A stretch of 64,000 nt of DNA from UBA1413 sp964461455 (GTDB lineage Bacteria > Bacteroidota > Bacteroidia > Bacteroidales > Prolixibacteraceae), in assembly GCA_964461455.1 (NCBI GenBank), contig CAYWUJ010000008.1, positions 1 through 64,000 on the forward strand, in the 5' to 3' direction. The notes under the pieces were generated by a model, which searched no databases, was not told where the DNA came from, and was given only the letters and a program-made list of their open reading frames with translations. The translations under genes were made by a program, and so were the position numbers. Of the stretch, positions 34,102-42,834 are shown one piece after another (positions within the stretch are counted from its first letter, which is position 1; each line of letters starts with the position of its first letter).

Positions 34102-35556
34102 ATGGAACAAAGACTCTCATTACAGCAGAAATTGCTCCAGAAACTTTCGCCTCAGCAAATTCAGGTGATCAAGTTGCTGGAGATTCCTGCCCTTCAGCTT
34201 GAACAGCGTATCAAAAAAGAGCTGGAGGAGAACCCTGCCCTTGATGCGGAGGAGGAATCCTCTTATGAAGGAGAGGAAGAGAGTGCACCGGAATTACGAT
34301 CCGATAACGATAAGGACAATGAGGAGTTTTCGGTCGAGGACTATATGCCTGAGGATGAAATTCCGGGATACCGGCTGCAGACCAATAACTACTCTTCCGA
34401 AGATCGGCAGACCGACATTCCCTTTTCGGTGGGCGATACCTTTCATGAGTTTTTGCTTGAGCAGGCGGGGATGGACAGTTTTAACGAGAGGGAACTGCAA
34501 CTGGCCGAATATATCATTGGCAATATCGATGAGGATGGGTATCTGCGTCGTGACCTTCCCTCCATCAGCGATGATCTGGCCTTTCATCTCAACATGAGCG
34601 TCAGCGAAGAGGAGCTGGCCAGGATACTGCAGGTGATCCAGAGTTTTGACCCTCCGGGGGTGGGAGCCCGCGACCTCCAGGAGTCCCTGCTGCTTCAGCT
34701 GGAGAGAAGACAGGGAGAATCGCGTAAACTGGCGACCGCCATCATCAGGGATTATTTCGAGGAGTTTACCCGGAAGCATTACGACAAGATTTCCCGTCGT
34801 CTTAACATCGACGATGCAGAACTGAAAAATGCTGTAGACCTCATTCTTAAGCTCAACCCCAAGCCGGGGAGTTCCTACAGCAATCCTCTCAATAAGTCAA
34901 ACCAGCATATTGTGCCCGATTTTTTGCTCGAGGTCGTCGACGGGGAGCTGCAGTTGAGCCTGAACCAGAAAAATATGCCTGAACTGCGGATCAACGAGTC
35001 CTATCTCGACATGCTCCGTACCCTTTCGCGTGAAAAAAACGGATCGGCCAGGGGCACCCGGGAGGCCGCTTCTTTTGTGAAGCAGAAACTCGACTCGGCC
35101 AAGTGGTTCATCGACGCCATCAGGCAGCGGCAGCAAACGCTGCTGGTCACCATGTCAGAAATCATTGACCTCCAGAAGGAGTATTTCATGGATGGCGACG
35201 AGACCCGGCTGAAACCCATGATCCTCAAGGATATCGCGGAACGTACCGGTCTCGACATCTCCACCATATCACGGGTCTCCAACAGCAAATATATCCAGAC
35301 CCACTTCGGCATATACCCCCTGAAATATTTCTTCTCTGAGGCCATGCAGAAAGACTCCGGAGAAGAAGTGTCGACCCGGGAAATCAAAATGATCCTCAAG
35401 GAGTGTATCGATAACGAAGATAAGCGTCACCCGGTGACTGACGAAAGACTGACCGAGATCCTCAGGGAAAAATCGTATAATATAGCCCGCCGTACGGTGG
35501 CCAAATACCGCGAACAACTCGACATTCCGGTGGCGCGCCTGAGAAAAGAGCTCTGA
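34102..35556 (+). CDS. rpoN: RNA polymerase sigma-54 factor
   Basis: A 484-residue sigma-54. Region I is Gln/Leu-rich (LSLQQKLLQKLSPQQIQVIK). An acidic region II follows (ALDAEEESSYEGEEESAPEL). The core-binding and helix-turn-helix parts come next (DISTISRVSNSKYIQTHFG). The RpoN box lies at the end (ARRTVAKYREQLDIPVARLR, where ARRTVAKYRE is the signature). It directs core polymerase to -24/-12 promoters and needs an AAA+ activator; none is encoded in this window. Convergent with the response regulator gene, 62 bp apart. Confidence 0.97.
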   Translation: MEQRLSLQQKLLQKLSPQQIQVIKLLEIPALQLEQRIKKELEENPALDAEEESSYEGEEESAPELRSDNDKDNEEFSVEDYMPEDEIPGYRLQTNNYSSEDRQTDIPFSVGDTFHEFLLEQAGMDSFNERELQLAEYIIGNIDEDGYLRRDLPSISDDLAFHLNMSVSEEELARILQVIQSFDPPGVGARDLQESLLLQLERRQGESRKLATAIIRDYFEEFTRKHYDKISRRLNIDDAELKNAVDLILKLNPKPGSSYSNPLNKSNQHIVPDFLLEVVDGELQLSLNQKNMPELRINESYLDMLRTLSREKNGSARGTREAASFVKQKLDSAKWFIDAIRQRQQTLLVTMSEIIDLQKEYFMDGDETRLKPMILKDIAERTGLDISTISRVSNSKYIQTHFGIYPLKYFFSEAMQKDSGEEVSTREIKMILKECIDNEDKRHPVTDERLTEILREKSYNIARRTVAKYREQLDIPVARLRKEL

Positions 35557-35618
35557 CCCGGGCCATTCCCTGAAATATTCCCGGCCGATGGTTATCCCCC
35601 GCACCAGATTCCCGGCGA

Positions 35619-36320
35619 CTACTCCCTGAACTTATACCCTATGCCCTTGAGCGTTTTGATGTAGTCATTGCCGATTTTTTCGCGCAACTTCCTGATATGT
35701 ACGTCGATGGTGCGATCTCCCACCACAACGTTATCCCCCCAAACCGAAAAATAGATCTCCTCGCGGGTGAAAACTTTCCCGGGTTTTGAGACCAGCAGGG
35801 AGAGGAGTTCGAACTCCTTCCGGGGAAGCACCATTTCTTCATGGCCGATTTTGACCAGGTATCTCTCCTTGTCGATCACGAGCTCTCCGAAAGTCAGGGT
35901 GTTCTCGGTATGGGGAGCTTCCGTTTCCGTGATGGCGGGTCCCAGCCTCTTCAGAAGGGCTTTGACCCTGCTCACCAAAACCTTGGGGCGGATGGGCTTG
36001 GTGATGTAATCGTCGGCTCCCGCCTCAAAACCCGCAATCTGTGAGTAGTCTTCCCCCCGGGCCGTCAGGAAGGCAATAAGGGTATGTTGTAATACCGGAA
36101 TCTTCCTGATCTCCTCACAGGTGGTGATCCCATCCATCTCGGGCATCATCAGGTCAAGGAGAATCAGATGGGGCTGATTTTTCTCGGCAATTTTCAGGGC
36201 CTCCTTTCCATTGTTGGCCGTGAAAACTGTAAAGCCCTCTTTTTCAAGGTTGTAGCTGATGAATTCCAGAATGTCATCTTCGTCATCGACCAGTAAAATC
36301 TTTAATTTCTCGTCACTCAT
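35619..36320 (-). CDS. Response regulator, OmpR/PhoB family
   Basis: A 233-residue DNA-binding regulator. The receiver domain (1-120) has the acidic pair DDEDD at about 12-16, the phosphate-accepting Asp56 in LILLDLMMPEMDG, and the conserved lysine in DDYITKPIRPKV. The C-terminal winged helix (about 140-233) ends DRTIDVHIRKLREKIGNDYI and KGIGYKFRE, as in PhoB-type proteins. It is 88 bp downstream of the histidine kinase gene on the same strand. With the phosphate transporter on the other side, a PhoB-like role is likely. Confidence 0.92.
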   Translation of the reverse strand: MSDEKLKILLVDDEDDILEFISYNLEKEGFTVFTANNGKEALKIAEKNQPHLILLDLMMPEMDGITTCEEIRKIPVLQHTLIAFLTARGEDYSQIAGFEAGADDYITKPIRPKVLVSRVKALLKRLGPAITETEAPHTENTLTFGELVIDKERYLVKIGHEEMVLPRKEFELLSLLVSKPGKVFTREEIYFSVWGDNVVVGDRTIDVHIRKLREKIGNDYIKTLKGIGYKFRE

Positions 36321-36345
36321 GGAGCCTGAATTTTCTTTTATAGTT

Positions 36346-36353
36346 CAAATTTA
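36346..36353 (-). promoter_or_regulatory. -7-like box before the response regulator gene
   Basis: The minus strand reads TAAATTTG, matching TAnnTTTG, 25 bp before the ATG at 36320. It may give the regulator a promoter separate from the kinase. Confidence 0.35.
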
Positions 36354-36408
36354 CTCAATTTGATGATCTTTTAATGATCGCTGCGGAAAAAGGAGAATTC
36401 CGGTCGGG

Positions 36409-37449
36409 TCATCGTGACTTTTCAAGGGTAAAGGTGAAGGTGGTGCCTTCGTTGACCTTGCTTTTCACGTTGATACGCTGGTTGTGGGCTTCGATGATAT
36501 GTTTGACGATGGAGAGTCCCAGGCCGGTTCCCCCCTGTTCCCTGCTCCGTGATTTGTCGACCCTGTAAAACCTCTCAAATACCCGGGGAAGATCTTTTTT
36601 CTCCATCCCGATCCCGTTATCGGATACCTCCACCATAATATGATCTTCCATGTCATAAAAGCCGACCCTGACATATCCCTCTTTTTTACCGTATTTTATC
36701 GCGTTATTAATGAGGTTGTTGAGAACTTCGTTCATTCTCTTTCTGTCGGCATTTACATAAATGGGACGGTCGGGACGGCTGACAAACTCCAGGCTGACAT
36801 TTCTTTCGGCGGCCTGCATCTGTTCCAGTTCAAAAACTTCGTCGACAAGTCTGACAATATCGAATTTTCCGGTGTCAAGTTTGAGTTCCCCCGATTCCAG
36901 TTTGGTGATCGATTCGAGGTCTTCCACGATCGATATCATCCTGTTGATGCTGTTTTCGGTGCGCTGCAGGTAAAGCTTGTTGATCTTGGGATCATCGATT
37001 CCGCCTTCAAGCAGGGTCAGTACGTAGCCCTGAATGTTGAAGATGGGGGTTTTCAACTCATGGGATACGTTTCCCACAAACTCTTTCCGGTATCGTTCGA
37101 GTTCAATGAGCCGCTCGATTTCCTGGGTCTGTTTCATGGCCCACTCCTCGGCATCGCTGATCACCTCTGACAAAAGATTTCCGCTGCTGTCGTCTTTATG
37201 GCTGTTTTTTCTGTTTCCTCCCGGAAGATCGAGGATGGTCTTGTATACCGGTTTGATTTTGTCACTGATGAACCTTTTAAGCAGGTACTGAAGAGCAAAA
37301 TAGGAAAGGCCAATATAAAGGGCAAATAATAAAAGGATGATGAAAAAGCCGGCGTTGACATAATAGGCCGTCAGAACCAGAAATCCGGCAAAAAGAGAGA
37401 GAATGACCGATATGTAAAGCGAGAGCTGTCGCGGCGAATAGGTTTTCAT
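36409..37449 (-). CDS. Sensor histidine kinase, PhoR-like
   Basis: A 346-residue membrane kinase. Two membrane segments lie close together at about 10-30 and 33-53 with almost no periplasmic loop, as in PhoR. The dimerisation domain holds the phospho-accepting His130 in FVGNVSHELKTPIFNIQGY. The ATPase domain shows NLINNAIKYGKKEG (N box), VSDNGIGMEKKDLPRVFERF (G1 and F boxes) and GGTGLGLSIVKHI (G2). I start it at MKTYSPRQLS (37449). An ATG at 37512 in frame would add 21 residues, but those lie wholly inside a dispersed repeat. It precedes the response regulator gene. Confidence 0.9.
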   Translation of the reverse strand: MKTYSPRQLSLYISVILSLFAGFLVLTAYYVNAGFFIILLLFALYIGLSYFALQYLLKRFISDKIKPVYKTILDLPGGNRKNSHKDDSSGNLLSEVISDAEEWAMKQTQEIERLIELERYRKEFVGNVSHELKTPIFNIQGYVLTLLEGGIDDPKINKLYLQRTENSINRMISIVEDLESITKLESGELKLDTGKFDIVRLVDEVFELEQMQAAERNVSLEFVSRPDRPIYVNADRKRMNEVLNNLINNAIKYGKKEGYVRVGFYDMEDHIMVEVSDNGIGMEKKDLPRVFERFYRVDKSRSREQGGTGLGLSIVKHIIEAHNQRINVKSKVNEGTTFTFTLEKSR

Positions 37450-37479
37450 GTGAATAAATTGTTTGTTTTTAACGGCCAC

Positions 37480-37591
37480 ATGTAATACCCATGTGGTTAT
37501 ATTGGCGGTCATTGCCCGTTTTCAGCGGTCGCCAGGAATAGCTTCGCTATTTCATCACGGTTGGTGCATAAATATGGCATGGGTATTTCAT
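37480..37591 (-). repeat. 112 bp dispersed element, copy A
   Basis: Read on the minus strand it begins ATGAAATACCCATG and ends CATGGGTATTACAT: 14 bp terminal inverted repeats with one mismatch. The centre holds AATAGC-GAA-GCTATT and a GGCGACCGC...GACCGCC partial stem. Copies B (40170-40280) and C (57974-58085) match over nearly the whole length. It ends 30 bp before the kinase start. Confidence 0.93.
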
Positions 37592-37670
37592 AATCACATC
37601 ACAGAGGGGCAAAAATAGCGAATTTTAAGGTTAAAGTGATTAATCGCTGATATTTAGTAAATTGATGTTT

Positions 37671-37690
37671 TGTTAATGTTTTTTTAATAT
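37671..37690 (+). promoter_or_regulatory. Weak candidate Pho-box-like direct repeat
   Basis: TTGTTAATGT is followed directly by TTTTTAATAT: two T-rich halves with TTAA/TTAA in phase 10 bp apart, 8 bp upstream of the transporter's -33 TTG. PhoB boxes are tandem 11 bp repeats just upstream of promoters, so the position is right. The region is AT-rich and chance similarity is quite possible. Confidence 0.22.
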
Positions 37691-37698
37691 CTTTCGAA

Positions 37699-37729
37699 TT
37701 GAACAAAAAGGTCATTATTCCTACTTTTG
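37699..37729 (+). promoter_or_regulatory. Bacteroidota-type promoter of the phosphate transporter
   Basis: TTG (37699-37701), 20 bp spacer, TACTTTTG (37722-37729): the full -33/-7 pattern. It puts the transcript start about 15 bp before the ATG at 37752. Confidence 0.7.
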
Positions 37730-37751
37730 CACCCAATCAAGAAATCGATAC

Positions 37752-40016
37752 ATGGAAAATTTCTACCTGATTCTGGTTGTTATCCTGTTCGCCCTCGCCA
37801 TAAGCGACCTGATCGTAGGTGTCTCGAATGATGCCGTTAATTTCCTCAATTCTGCCGTTGGATCCAAAGCTGCGCCCAAGTGGGTTATTTTTCTCATGGC
37901 TGCTTTGGGGGTACTTATAGGAGCGACTTTCTCCACGGGCATGATGGAGGTGGCCCGCAAGGGAGTTTTTCATCCCGACATGTTTGTTTTTTCCGAGATT
38001 ATGGTGCTCTTTCTGGCAGTAATGATCACGGATATCATCCTGCTTGACACCTTTAACTCCCTGGGGTTGCCCACCTCCACCACCGTTTCCCTGGTCTTTG
38101 AGTTGCTGGGCTCGGCGGTGGCGGTTTCCCTGGTGAAGATCAAGACCCTGGGGGGTACTTTTGCCGACCTTGCGCAGTATGTCAATACCGGCAAGGCCCT
38201 GGCCATCATCACCGGGATTCTGTTGTCGATCATCATCGCGTTTTCTTTCGGAACCCTGGTCCAGTATCTGGTCAGGTTGATCTTCACTTTCCGCTACAAG
38301 CGGAAACTCAAATACCTGGGGAGTATCTTCGGCGGAATTGCCATTACCATGATCACCTATTTTATCCTGATCAAGGGCATCGACGGCAGTTCATTTGCGG
38401 AATTTCCTGTGGGCTCCCCGGAAATTCCCATGGGGGAATGGATCAAGACCCACACCGGATTGCTGCTGCTGGCCAGTTTGCTGGGGTGGACGGGAATCAT
38501 CCAGGTGTTGTACTGGTTGTTTAAAATCGATATTCTGAAGGTGGTGGTTTTAGCCGGAACCTTCGCCCTGGCCATGGCCTTTGCCGGGAACGACCTGGTC
38601 AACTTCATCGGGGTTCCCATGGCCGGTTTCAACTCCTTTCAGGCCTGGATGGCTTCAGGGGGTTTGGCTCCCGGGGAGTTCCGCATGGATATGCTCCTGG
38701 GTGAAGTGGATACCCCCTTTATTTTCCTGCTGATTGCCGGTCTGGTAATGATTATCACCCTGATTACCAGCAAGAAGGCACATGCTGTGGTCCAAACAGG
38801 GGTTAACCTGAGCCGCCAGGCCGAGGGGGCTGAGCGCTTTGGTTCGTCGGCCATCGCCCGTGCCGTGGTCCGCAGTTCTGTCAGACTCAACAAAAAGGTG
38901 AAAGGCCGTCTTCCCGAAAAGATCAACGGTTTCATCATGAACCGTTTTTCTCCTGTGGAGGCCATCGATGACCCCAATGCCCCGGCCTTTGACAAGATCA
39001 GGGCGGCGGTCAACCTGGTGGTGGCCAGCAGCCTTATTGCCCTGGGAACCTCCCTGAAGCTGCCCCTGTCAACGACCTATGTGACCTTTATGGTGGCCAT
39101 GGGAACCTCCCTGGCCGACAGGGCCTGGGGCAGGGAAAGCGCCGTTTACCGCGTTTCGGGGGTCTTTGCCGTGGTCGGAGGATGGTTCCTTACCGCCATC
39201 GTGGCCTTTACGGTGAGCGCCCTGATCGCCTGGACCATCAGCGCCGGCGGAATGCCCGTCATCATCGGCCTCATCATCCTGGCCATCGTCCTGGTCATCA
39301 GAACCCACATCTCCTTCCGCAGGAAAAATAAGAACCTCCCCGATGATGAAGAACTGATCTCCGAAGTCGACGAAGCCGGAAAAAGAATCGAAAAATGCAC
39401 CAGCCAGGTGGTCAAAACCATCATCTCCTCCAATAAGATCTTCTCCTTTGCCCTGGAAAGTTTCCTGAAGGAGGATGTCGGGCATATGCGCGAAGCCATG
39501 GAGATGAACAACCAACTGAATATTAAAACCAAAAAACAGAAAAACAAGATCATACAGACCATCTCCAAGATGAAACGGGTCGACGTTGACGCCGGGTATT
39601 TCTTTATCCAGGTTATCGATTACCAGCGTGAAATTGCCCACTCCCTTCATTTCCTGGTCGACCCCCTCAGGGAACACCTCGAAAACCAGCACAAGCCTTT
39701 CACTGAAAGCCAGGCCCACGAAATGAAACAGATGGTCACCGAAATCGATGAGTTCTTTAATCTCTCCATCCATATTGTCAAAGAAGGAAAATTCGAGGCC
39801 ATTGATGATCTGGTATCCCTGAGGTTGCGCATCATCGAAACCCTCTACGAAATTGAAAAGGACCAGGTGAAGCGAATCAAAAACAAGGAGGTGAACACCC
39901 GGAATTCCCTGCTTTTCTTCAAGGCGCTGACCGAAACCAAAAATATGCTCCTCCACACGGTGAACCTGATTAAGTCATACCGTGACTTCATGCTGGTCAA
40001 CCAGAAGGGCTTCTGA
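37752..40016 (+). CDS. PiT family inorganic phosphate transporter with C-terminal PhoU-like domain
   Basis: A 754-residue inner-membrane protein. Two PiT signatures are visible: LIVGVSNDAVNFLNSAVGSK near 21-40 and LAMAFAGNDLVNFIGVPMAG near 275-294, each with the GxNDxxNF-type core, separated by several membrane segments. The transporter part ends around residue 530. The last 220 residues are charged and helical (EDVGHMREAMEMNNQLNIKT, EMKQMVTEIDEFFNLSIHIV) and resemble PhoU. So uptake and a regulatory domain are in one chain. It is divergent from the PhoR/PhoB-like pair, which fits phosphate control. Confidence 0.92.
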   Translation: MENFYLILVVILFALAISDLIVGVSNDAVNFLNSAVGSKAAPKWVIFLMAALGVLIGATFSTGMMEVARKGVFHPDMFVFSEIMVLFLAVMITDIILLDTFNSLGLPTSTTVSLVFELLGSAVAVSLVKIKTLGGTFADLAQYVNTGKALAIITGILLSIIIAFSFGTLVQYLVRLIFTFRYKRKLKYLGSIFGGIAITMITYFILIKGIDGSSFAEFPVGSPEIPMGEWIKTHTGLLLLASLLGWTGIIQVLYWLFKIDILKVVVLAGTFALAMAFAGNDLVNFIGVPMAGFNSFQAWMASGGLAPGEFRMDMLLGEVDTPFIFLLIAGLVMIITLITSKKAHAVVQTGVNLSRQAEGAERFGSSAIARAVVRSSVRLNKKVKGRLPEKINGFIMNRFSPVEAIDDPNAPAFDKIRAAVNLVVASSLIALGTSLKLPLSTTYVTFMVAMGTSLADRAWGRESAVYRVSGVFAVVGGWFLTAIVAFTVSALIAWTISAGGMPVIIGLIILAIVLVIRTHISFRRKNKNLPDDEELISEVDEAGKRIEKCTSQVVKTIISSNKIFSFALESFLKEDVGHMREAMEMNNQLNIKTKKQKNKIIQTISKMKRVDVDAGYFFIQVIDYQREIAHSLHFLVDPLREHLENQHKPFTESQAHEMKQMVTEIDEFFNLSIHIVKEGKFEAIDDLVSLRLRIIETLYEIEKDQVKRIKNKEVNTRNSLLFFKALTETKNMLLHTVNLIKSYRDFMLVNQKGF

Positions 40017-40060
40017 TTTTCCCTTTTTCCATCGGAACATTCAAAAGTTCAAAATATCAG

Positions 40061-40103
40061 ATGGCCGGTGACTCCATTTCAGGGGGCAACCGGCCATTTT
40101 TTT
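40061..40103 (+). terminator. Rho-independent terminator after the phosphate transporter
   Basis: ATGGCCGGT (40061-40069) and ACCGGCCAT (40089-40097) form a perfect 9 bp stem followed by a run of seven T. Confidence 0.9.
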
Positions 40104-40169
40104 GGGTGATTTGGCTTCATATTCCGGGGAATTCCTATTTTAGCGGAGTTACTGAAAATCATAAAAATG

Positions 40170-40280
40170 ATGAAATACCCATGCATCAATTATGCACCAA
40201 CCGGAATGAAATAGCGAAGCTATTCCTGGCGACCGCTGAAAACAGGCAATGACCGCCAAATAACCACATGGGTATTACAT
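40170..40280 (+). repeat. 112 bp dispersed element, copy B
   Basis: Starts ATGAAATACCCATG and ends CATGGGTATTACAT, 111 bp, in the same sense as the gene that follows; the centre matches copies A and C, including GAAATAGCGAAGCTATTC. It ends 43 bp before the DUF2147 start codon. Beyond the element, the leader up to the ATG also resembles that of copy C. Confidence 0.93.
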
Positions 40281-40323
40281 CTGTTTCAGGAATTCAACCA
40301 TGTCAAAGTAATAATTTAAACAC

Positions 40324-40764
40324 ATGAAGCACACCTTTTTATTTTTCTTTTTGCTCCTGTTTGCGGGAGCGGGTTTTGCCCAGAATGCCGATGCCATTGC
40401 CGGCATATGGTGGAACGATGAAAAAACCACGAAGATCAGGGTTGAAAAAAAGGATGGGAAATATATAGGAACCATTGTCTATATGATTCCTTCCAAGCTG
40501 GTGAACGGCAAATCACCCCTTGATGATAAAAATCCCGATTCCGCCCTGAAGACGAGGCCGGTGATAGGCCTGCAGATCCTTTCGGGATTTGTATACAACG
40601 GGTCAAAAAAAGAATGGGCCAGCGGGAAGATCTATGATCCTAAAACGGGAAAGACATACGACTGTTTTGCCCGTATGGACGGGGAAGTGCTGAAGCTGAA
40701 GGGTTATGTTGCCGGCATTCGTGCTCTGGGCCGTGAGTCGGAGTGGTACAGGACTACCCTCTGA
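40324..40764 (+). CDS. DUF2147 family secreted protein
   Basis: A 146-residue exported protein. The signal peptide MKHTFLFFFLLLFAGAGFAQ is followed by the DUF2147 pattern: IAGIWWNDEKTTKIRVEKKD, GKYIGTIVYMI, GLQILSGFVYNGSKKEWASG and GKIYDPKTGKTYDCFARMDG. The end, KGYVAGIRALGRESEWYRT, is also standard. The domain is a small beta barrel of unknown function, often found near envelope genes. It is a single-gene unit preceded by dispersed repeat B. Confidence 0.9.
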   Translation: MKHTFLFFFLLLFAGAGFAQNADAIAGIWWNDEKTTKIRVEKKDGKYIGTIVYMIPSKLVNGKSPLDDKNPDSALKTRPVIGLQILSGFVYNGSKKEWASGKIYDPKTGKTYDCFARMDGEVLKLKGYVAGIRALGRESEWYRTTL

Positions 40765-40826
40765 TCACACCCGGGGGACCCCCTTTCCCACTTCTCTGAG
40801 CTGTTTATCCCCATCATCTGGTTTTC

Positions 40827-41606
40827 TTATCCCGAAACCTGGACCCTGAAACCGGCGGCTTCAGCCTGCCGGGCGATCCGTTCCAGTTGTCGGGCGGGTA
40901 CCTTTTCGAGGGTATCGACCGGGGTATCGCGGGCGATGGTGTAGATCATCACCATTGACGGCCTGATAATTTTCAGCAGCCCCAGCCAGGCCTCCACCTC
41001 TTCGGGGGTGGTATTGTCGATATTTTTCCCTTTATGGCTTCCCCTGATGAACATGGTTTGGATGGTCACCCTACCCGCGAAAGCGGTCAGTTGTTGCACC
41101 ACTTCGGGAAGGCTGAATTTTCCTGTGGGGCAGTCGAGGGTCCTGATGGTCTCTTCGAAGGCGGAGTCTAGTTTCTGGATGTTGTCGTCGACTTTCAGCA
41201 GGGCGTCAAAGACCTCCTTTTTGTGGAGCATGGTGGCATTGGAGAGGACGGCGATTCTGGCCTGCGGGGCATAGAGATCGCGTAACCTGAGGGTATCACC
41301 GATGATTCCGGCAAAATGGGGGTGAAGGGTAGGTTCCCCGTTTCCGGCAAAGGTGATCACGTCAGGAAGCCTTTTTTCTTCTTCCATTTTTCGGAGGGTC
41401 TCCTCCAGCCTGAGGGCCACATCCTCCCTGTCGGGCATTTTCCCCCGGTTCTCCCCGCCCCGGGGATTCCTGCCGCATTCACAGTAAATACAGTCGAATG
41501 AGCATATTTTGCTGTCGGCCGGAAGCAGGTTGATTCCCAGGGAGACTCCCAGGCGGCGGCTGATCACGGGACCAAAAATGATCTTGTCAAAGAGAAAGGT
41601 AGCCAT
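40827..41606 (-). CDS. Radical SAM protein, COG0731-like
   Basis: A 259-residue radical SAM enzyme. The 4Fe-4S motif is C35-x3-C39-x2-C42 (KICSFDCIYCECG). The SAM-binding GNGEPTLHPHF (about 92-102) follows, then IAVLSNATML and VTIQTMFIRGSHKG. FGPVISRRLGVSLGINLLP at the start is typical of small COG0731-type proteins annotated as radical SAM proteins or Fe-S oxidoreductases. The reaction is not known. It lies alone between DUF2147 and the amidohydrolase; a TATATTTG box is 18 bp upstream. Confidence 0.87.
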   Translation of the reverse strand: MATFLFDKIIFGPVISRRLGVSLGINLLPADSKICSFDCIYCECGRNPRGGENRGKMPDREDVALRLEETLRKMEEEKRLPDVITFAGNGEPTLHPHFAGIIGDTLRLRDLYAPQARIAVLSNATMLHKKEVFDALLKVDDNIQKLDSAFEETIRTLDCPTGKFSLPEVVQQLTAFAGRVTIQTMFIRGSHKGKNIDNTTPEEVEAWLGLLKIIRPSMVMIYTIARDTPVDTLEKVPARQLERIARQAEAAGFRVQVSG

Positions 41607-41624
41607 GCTTTTGAGTTAAGGCTG

Positions 41625-41632
41625 CAAATATA
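41625..41632 (-). promoter_or_regulatory. -7 box for the radical SAM gene
   Basis: The minus strand reads TATATTTG, matching TAnnTTTG, 18 bp before the ATG at 41606. No -33 TTG at normal spacing. Confidence 0.45.
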
Positions 41633-41640
41633 CAAAATGA

Positions 41641-42834
41641 TCACGCCAACCGGGTGATGGTACTCCCTGAATCAAAGATGGTGCTGGTCCCTTTTCCCGG
41701 GGTAATGAGGACCAGTCCCGGCTTTTTCCCCGGTTCCAGGGAACCCAGCCTGTCGCCCATTCCCAGGGCCCGGGCCCCGTTCAGGGAGGCCCAGGTGAAA
41801 AGTTCTTCGTGGGGGATCTCAGGAAAGTGGCGATGAAGAGTCACCAGCTCGCGGAAGACGGAAAGGTGATGGTTGGAAGCCAGACTGTCGGTGCCGATGC
41901 AAACGGGGAGGGAATGGCTGCGGAACAGTCGGGCCGGAGGCAGCATACCCTCTATGTAAAGGTTGGAATTGGGGCAGAGGACCAGCCAGGTATTGCCATG
42001 AGGGCGCCCTTTCCTGATGACCTGAAGGTCAGCAGCCGAAGTGTGGGTATTATGGACCAGCAGAAGTGGCTTACCTGCCGGCAGCTTAGGGAGGACGGCC
42101 TCGAGGCTGCTCGTTCCCGGGGGCTGAAAATGCGAGACATCAAGGCCCAGGTGATGGATGAGATGCTCCCTGACGGAACCGCTGCCGTTCCTGAAAAAGA
42201 GGTTCTCAGCCTCGCTCTCCTGGTTATGCATGGAAAGGATGCTGCTTTTTTCAAGGCTCAGGGCCGCGATGGCTTCAAAAAGGGGGTCGCTGACGGAATA
42301 GGGAGCATGCGGGACCACCGAGGCCTGAAGACCCAGGGAGAAAAAGGCTTGCCACACCGCCAGGGCCGTATCGAGGGCCCTTTTGGCCCGCGAAGGATGA
42401 AAGCCGAAGGCCTCCACGAAGGTAAACCATTCCAGGGAACTTTCCTTTTTTACCCCTGCCGTGATTGCGGTATTGGAAATGTCGCCCGCAGCTACGATTC
42501 CCTGGCGAATCATCTCTTCGGTGGCCTTCCTGGCTGCGCCGGTGATCTCTTCTTGAGAACCATTCCTGAGGCGGTTGACAGCCCCGATGAATCCTCCGAT
42601 TCCCGTTCCTTCGGGAATCACCCCGCCCAGGTGGGAGAGTTCCAGATGCACATGGGCGTTGACAAACCCCGGAACCAGGATAGACCCCGGAAAATCGGTG
42701 ACCCCGGGTGAGGCCATGGAATGTTCTGAGGAAGAGACTTCAACGATGGTTCCCTCTTCGTCGACCGTTACCGTGCCCCGGGGCAGCGGCGCCCCGGCAA
42801 GCGTGTAAACCAGGGATGCAGAAAACTGCTTCAT
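41641..42834 (-). CDS. Amidohydrolase family protein (chlorohydrolase/deaminase type)
   Basis: A 397-residue metal-dependent hydrolase of the amidohydrolase superfamily. ILVPGFVNAHVHLELSHLGG holds the HxH metal pair after the first barrel strand. Other likely ligands are His in VPHAPYSVSDPLFEAI, His in SILSMHNQESEAENLFF, and Asp in LPVCIGTDSLASNHHLSVFR. The GTDSLASN motif is typical of the MtaD/SsnA/aminodeoxyfutalosine deaminase group, so deamination of a purine-like substrate is possible. The ATG overlaps the stop of the DUF4296 gene by 4 bp, so the two are translationally coupled. Confidence 0.87.
   Translation of the reverse strand: MKQFSASLVYTLAGAPLPRGTVTVDEEGTIVEVSSSEHSMASPGVTDFPGSILVPGFVNAHVHLELSHLGGVIPEGTGIGGFIGAVNRLRNGSQEEITGAARKATEEMIRQGIVAAGDISNTAITAGVKKESSLEWFTFVEAFGFHPSRAKRALDTALAVWQAFFSLGLQASVVPHAPYSVSDPLFEAIAALSLEKSSILSMHNQESEAENLFFRNGSGSVREHLIHHLGLDVSHFQPPGTSSLEAVLPKLPAGKPLLLVHNTHTSAADLQVIRKGRPHGNTWLVLCPNSNLYIEGMLPPARLFRSHSLPVCIGTDSLASNHHLSVFRELVTLHRHFPEIPHEELFTWASLNGARALGMGDRLGSLEPGKKPGLVLITPGKGTSTIFDSGSTITRLA

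Noticed and set aside
32612..34120. Minus-strand frame of 502 codons
   Set aside because: Antisense to asnS, which shows all class II motifs.
40061..40252. Possible 63-residue gene after the phosphate transporter
   Set aside because: Begins in the terminator stem and continues through the dispersed repeat.
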